From: Macrocystis pyrifera
Lineage: Eukaryota > Sar > Phaeophyceae > Laminariales > Laminariaceae
NCBI GenBank assembly: GCA_031763025.1
Contig: JASSKH010000006.1
Coordinates: forward strand, 2,894,958-2,958,957
DNA length: 64,000 nucleotides
Direction: 5' to 3'
The translations under genes were made by a program, and so were the position numbers. The notes under the pieces were generated by a model. The model did no database searches and had not been told where the DNA came from. It was given only the letters and a program-made list of their open reading frames with translations. Within the stretch, counting starts at the first letter, position 1. Every line of letters starts with the position of its first letter. Positions 60,696 to 64,000 of this stretch are shown here, in pieces.

Positions 60696-61253
60696 TCCCC
60701 GCCATCGTCTCCACCCTGCCCACCCTTCTCCGAAAATGAATCAACTCTTAACCAAGGCGGTTTGCCCACCAAAACGCGGGTTGGTGCAGGGCGCGTTCGG
60801 AGTCAGGTCCCTGAATAACATACACATGATGACACATACCGCTCCATAATGCCGTAAATGAAGATGGGAGCGGTCACGGCCACATGGTGATGGAACCACG
60901 TGTTCCATGTTCCACCATGCTCCAAGGGTTGTCTTTTCGTCTTGGATGCGCGGTGCGCCACGCGAGGCGCGTTTTGGGGGGGGGCGCGGAAGATGAAGAT
61001 TCCATTGTTGTATCGTACAAATACATACACACGGATTTTGTTTCCATCTATTTCAAAAGTATCAGATATAAGTGTGGTCTATGTGTGTGTGTGTACACAA
61101 CATGTGCTGGGGCTGCGTTTCTTGCTGGAATGCTCACAAATATACACCTGGTATATACTGTGAATATTTTCTATCTTCCGATATGGGACCCAAGTACGTG
61201 CACACCTATATACCAACCAACTGAGAGGCGTGGTCGTACGTCACACAGTCCCG
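60696..61253. other. Unassigned sequence
   Basis: No supported exon. The plus frame at 60884-61336 has no family match. GT-rich patch at 61080-61095. Confidence 0.35.
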
Positions 61254-61351
61254 CCGAAAGAAACGCCTACTCTTTGAAGAACACTGAAACCTCGTTGTCA
61301 CACCGAAAGAAACGCCTACTCTTTGAAGAACACTGAAACCTCGTTGTCACA
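61254..61351. repeat. 49-bp perfect tandem duplication
   Basis: CCGAAAGAAACGCCTACTCT-TTGAAGAACACTGAAACCTC-GTTGTCACA appears twice in a row. Confidence 0.9.
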
Positions 61352-61387
61352 GCGACCTTGGGCATACGTAAGTTTATAGTGTGTGTG

Positions 61388-61600
61388 TGTGTTCTTCACA
61401 TTAAACCGTTCTTCTACTCGTCGACATCCAGCAAGCCCAGTGTCCGTGCTGATTCTTCACCCCAGGAAGATACGAGCTCTGTGGTCACAGACTACGACAC
61501 AGAGATAACACACCGTAATGCATTAATAGCCTACGCAATACCATGCCTTCGCACTAGGTGCGGCCGACACAACATACATACATACGCCAGCAACCACACA
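61388..61600 (+). repeat. R family segment, copy 3
   Basis: Nearly identical to 36999-37200. It lacks the CAGTA insertion seen there (GCACTAGGTGCGG here against GCACTACAGTAGGTGCGG). A TACCAGGTA lies at its edge (61602-61610). Confidence 0.85.
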
Positions 61601-61639
61601 ATACCAGGTACCTGGTGCACACTTGGTACTGGTAGGATG

Positions 61640-61725
61640 TACCATTCTGGGCGGAAATTTAAAAACCGCTTTATGTTCATGTTCGTGTCTAAATGTTTCT
61701 TTTATGTTCGGTCAGAGTGGGTGGT
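61640..61725. mobile_element. Family B MITE-like element
   Basis: Ends ACCATTCTGGGCGGAAATTT and TTATGTTCGGTCAGAGTGGG. It lies just upstream of the SINE copy. Confidence 0.65.
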
Positions 61726-61763
61726 CCTTGCTCGTATATCTGGTCCAGCTCTGGCGGCTGAGC

Positions 61764-62110
61764 GCCGGCGTCCCCGGTGGCTTGGTAGGTGTTCGCGTGC
61801 CTCTACTAAGAACAATTTCGTGGGTTGAAGTCTCACCGAGTGCATACTCGCAAGGACTTTTTCTTGCATAGAAATTGATTAGTGGAAAGCGCGAAAGCGT
61901 GAGTTAGCTACTTTCGATGAAAATCGAAAGAGCAGTGGGAATGCTGAACCCTACGCGCGATAAAAGTAAAGGCACGTACCAGTGGGGGAAAAGGGGCGAC
62001 ACTTGTGACCACGGCTTGTCCAGAAGAAGGCAGCTGGGGATAAAACCTCCTACAAGTGACGCTGGAAAGTGAAAGTGATGATTTACAAAAAGAAAAAACA
62101 AGGAAAGAAA
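61764..62110 (+). mobile_element. tRNA-derived SINE, second full copy
   Basis: Head with box A TGGCTTGGTAGG (61778-61789) and a mutated box B, GGGTTGAAGTC (61822-61832). The body matches 55486-55843 (GGAAAGCGCGAAAGCGTGAG, ACCACGGCTTGTCCAGAAGA) and it ends in an A-rich but interrupted tail. Confidence 0.82.
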
Positions 62111-63300
62111 GAATGCTTGATCAATTTCGACAAGGAATTTAGAAGAGCATGGACTTGTATGGGCCCGCTGTGAAGTAAACGCCTACTGAACAAGGCGAAA
62201 ACCCTGTTGTAACGCCCGAGCATAGAACCCCGACACTACTGCAGAAATATTTCCACACTAATTTCAAGCACTTTCTTCCCCCCCAAAAAAGTGCGTGCAG
62301 TTGTGAAAGGGAAAAAAAAAGAAGCATGGGCTCGTCAACGGCCTACAGAATGGACCCCGCCAAGGATAACCGGCCACTCTGAGCCACAGACCGAAACCTT
62401 GTTTTCGCCCTAAACCTAACGTGGGGCGCAGAAGGTACGAAGACTGCAGAAGCAGCAGCAGTAGCAACAACAACAACAACAGCAACCACAACAACATCAA
62501 CAACAACCAATTCAAGCAAGACAAGCAAGAAAGAAATGCTCTGTGCATGCTGAGGTGATGAACGCCCAGGGCCGTAATATGATACTTGGGTTTGTATCTA
62601 CTGCGGGGGGCTCCCAATGGTGTGCCGGTACGTCCCAGCCCGAAAAAAAAAACGGCACTATATATTCGGTAAACCGGCATCTGTTGCGAATAGCACCGTT
62701 AACGGCATTATTCGAGGTCTGAAATTCCCTCAGTGGTGCCCATACCGGCACTATTAATGAACGATTAGTGTCAATACCGGCAATATTGATGAACATTTGG
62801 AGTGTACAAACGATATGCACATGTAGTATGTGCAACACCATGATACTTTTTTGTACTCCGTACCTCTGCTGTACTCTCCTGCTCTCCCCTGCTCTCGCCT
62901 CTCAATTTTATTGCCCATGTCTGCCTGTCGCACTGGTGTAAGAGGCATAGGCTGCGATTCATCGCCATCCTAGCCTTGTGCAGGTAGCGGCAGGCGGTCT
63001 CTTACTAGAACAGCTGGTTTTTCGTGTTGATAGTTGAGAATTGCCTTTCCGGCGAGAAAAATGTTCGAAAAAAAAATTGTATTGTACGTGAAATGTATTC
63101 CTTCAGTCAAAATCGTTTTTTTTTTTTTTTTTGTGACAGCCGTCAATGACACCAACAAAAACAAAAGTAGCATTATGGGCAGTCTCGGTTATCGAGGTTC
63201 CACGAAGTTCGAGATTTATGGGCGAGGCGCGTCGCCCGTAAATACCATTTCTTACACCCACTGTTCTAAAAGCCTCTGTCAAGGTTAAATTTTGAAAATT
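62111..63300. other. Unassigned sequence with CAA/CAG patch
   Basis: AGCAGCAGTAGC then (CAA)n-like sequence at 62446-62515. A T run at 63117-63133. No exon supported. Confidence 0.35.
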
Positions 63301-63449
63301 ATTTTTGTGCGTCGATCGATACCTATCGTCAATAGTGTATGCGCAAAATGAAAAATATTACGAAGTTCGCTTATCCATTCTCCCGTTACCGACGACTAAT
63401 CAAAATGGTCTATTCAAACTGCACATATATGACGAACTTATGCATTTTT

Positions 63450-63990
63450 GGATAGCACATTATTCTACAGCAGTAGTCCCGTATTTGGTACGATACTGCT
63501 TCATGTTCGCCGAAAACTCTCCGCACGCTTTGGGTTGGCCAAGCTTGCTCCGAGAGTGGCCTCGGGCCATGTCTGCTTCCAGCGAGGTTTTGAGCGAAGA
63601 ACAAATTGCTGCCGCTGCTGCTGCTGCGTGCCTCTGCTGCCTGCTTCTGCAGCAGATAGGTAGGTGCTGCTGCAGCTAGTGCTGCACGCCACGTACTACT
63701 GCTGCTGCATGTAGTGTGCTGCTGCAGTGCTGTTGCTGCGGTAAGCAAGCGCTGCTGCTGCTGAAGCACCTGTACCCTTGGCGCCACGCTCCTGATCTTC
63801 GCCGCTACGAGCCCTTCTCGGGCGGAGAGGACAACCACGAAATAGGAGGGCGAATTTCTCGAAAAAGGGGCGGCGTTGATTGCACAGCAAGTGTCGAGGA
63901 GCGCAGGATAGACCTCACCGCACTTCTGCGTGTTGGTGCTTACTGCTGCTTACTAGTTCTGCAGCTTGCTGCTGCTGGCCGCTGCAGGTA
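63450..63990 (+). other. CTG-rich region with coding-like frames
   Basis: Plus frames read NSPHALGWPSLLREWPRAM then SASSEVLSEEQIAAAAAAAC (to 63679), and KHLYPWRHAPDLRRYEPFSG in another frame (63716-63991). CTG repeats supply the Ala, Leu and Cys runs. They could be later exons of gene X or chance frames; nothing decides this within the window. Confidence 0.2.
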
Positions 63991-64000
63991 GGTACTGCTG

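Overview
This window is nuclear DNA of a eukaryote with few genes and many repeats. Its coding sequence is split into short exons by long GT-AG introns (one looks GC-AG). The best guess is a stramenopile alga, most likely a brown alga: the oxidosqualene cyclase N-terminus and the complex I subunit look stramenopile-like from memory, exon ends carry strong GTGAGT/GTAAGG-type donors, and CAG/CTG tracts are common. No alignment was run, so this is inference. No rRNA, CRISPR, bacterial operon, organelle gene, reverse transcriptase or transposase was seen.

Four genes can be supported. (1) Minus strand, 8292 to 3978: the first about 221 residues of an oxidosqualene cyclase (sterol synthesis) in four exons; the rest lies beyond base 1. 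(2) Plus strand, 16743 to 19911 or later: a complex I NDUFA1/MWFE-like subunit, two exons seen. (3) Minus strand, 47362 to 25676: a secreted FKBP-type peptidyl-prolyl isomerase of about 159 residues in five small exons over 21.7 kb. (4) Plus strand, from 48261: the first coding exon of an unrecognised gene, head-to-head with the FKBP gene across about 0.9 kb. NDUFA1 and FKBP converge; cyclase and NDUFA1 diverge across about 8.4 kb.

Nearly everything else is repeat. Small palindromic elements fall in three families: A, about 108 bp, TIR CGGGGGACCATAGT, about 15 copies; B, about 85 bp, ends like CCACTCTGNCC; C, about 90 bp, ends like AGGACTGCAGTCCCG. Family D is a truncated, retroposon-like repeat whose copies mostly end in a long C homopolymer. 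There is a tRNA-derived SINE of about 340 bp, a 1.2-kb element E in two copies (one nested in a family A element), a foldback element of about 1 kb with its dispersed relatives (family R), about fifteen minisatellites, and G or C homopolymers up to 81 bp.

The most unusual signal is a set of tiny insertions at TA dinucleotides. The 9-mer TACCTGGTA/TACCAGGTA occurs about 24 times, where about 0.5 is expected by chance. In two family A copies it sits where other copies have a plain TA, as 5 bp plus a duplicated TA. Other paralogous repeats differ by TA-CAG-TA and by a TA-flanked ATTAAT-containing insert. This looks like excision footprints or micro-insertions of TA-specific DNA transposons.
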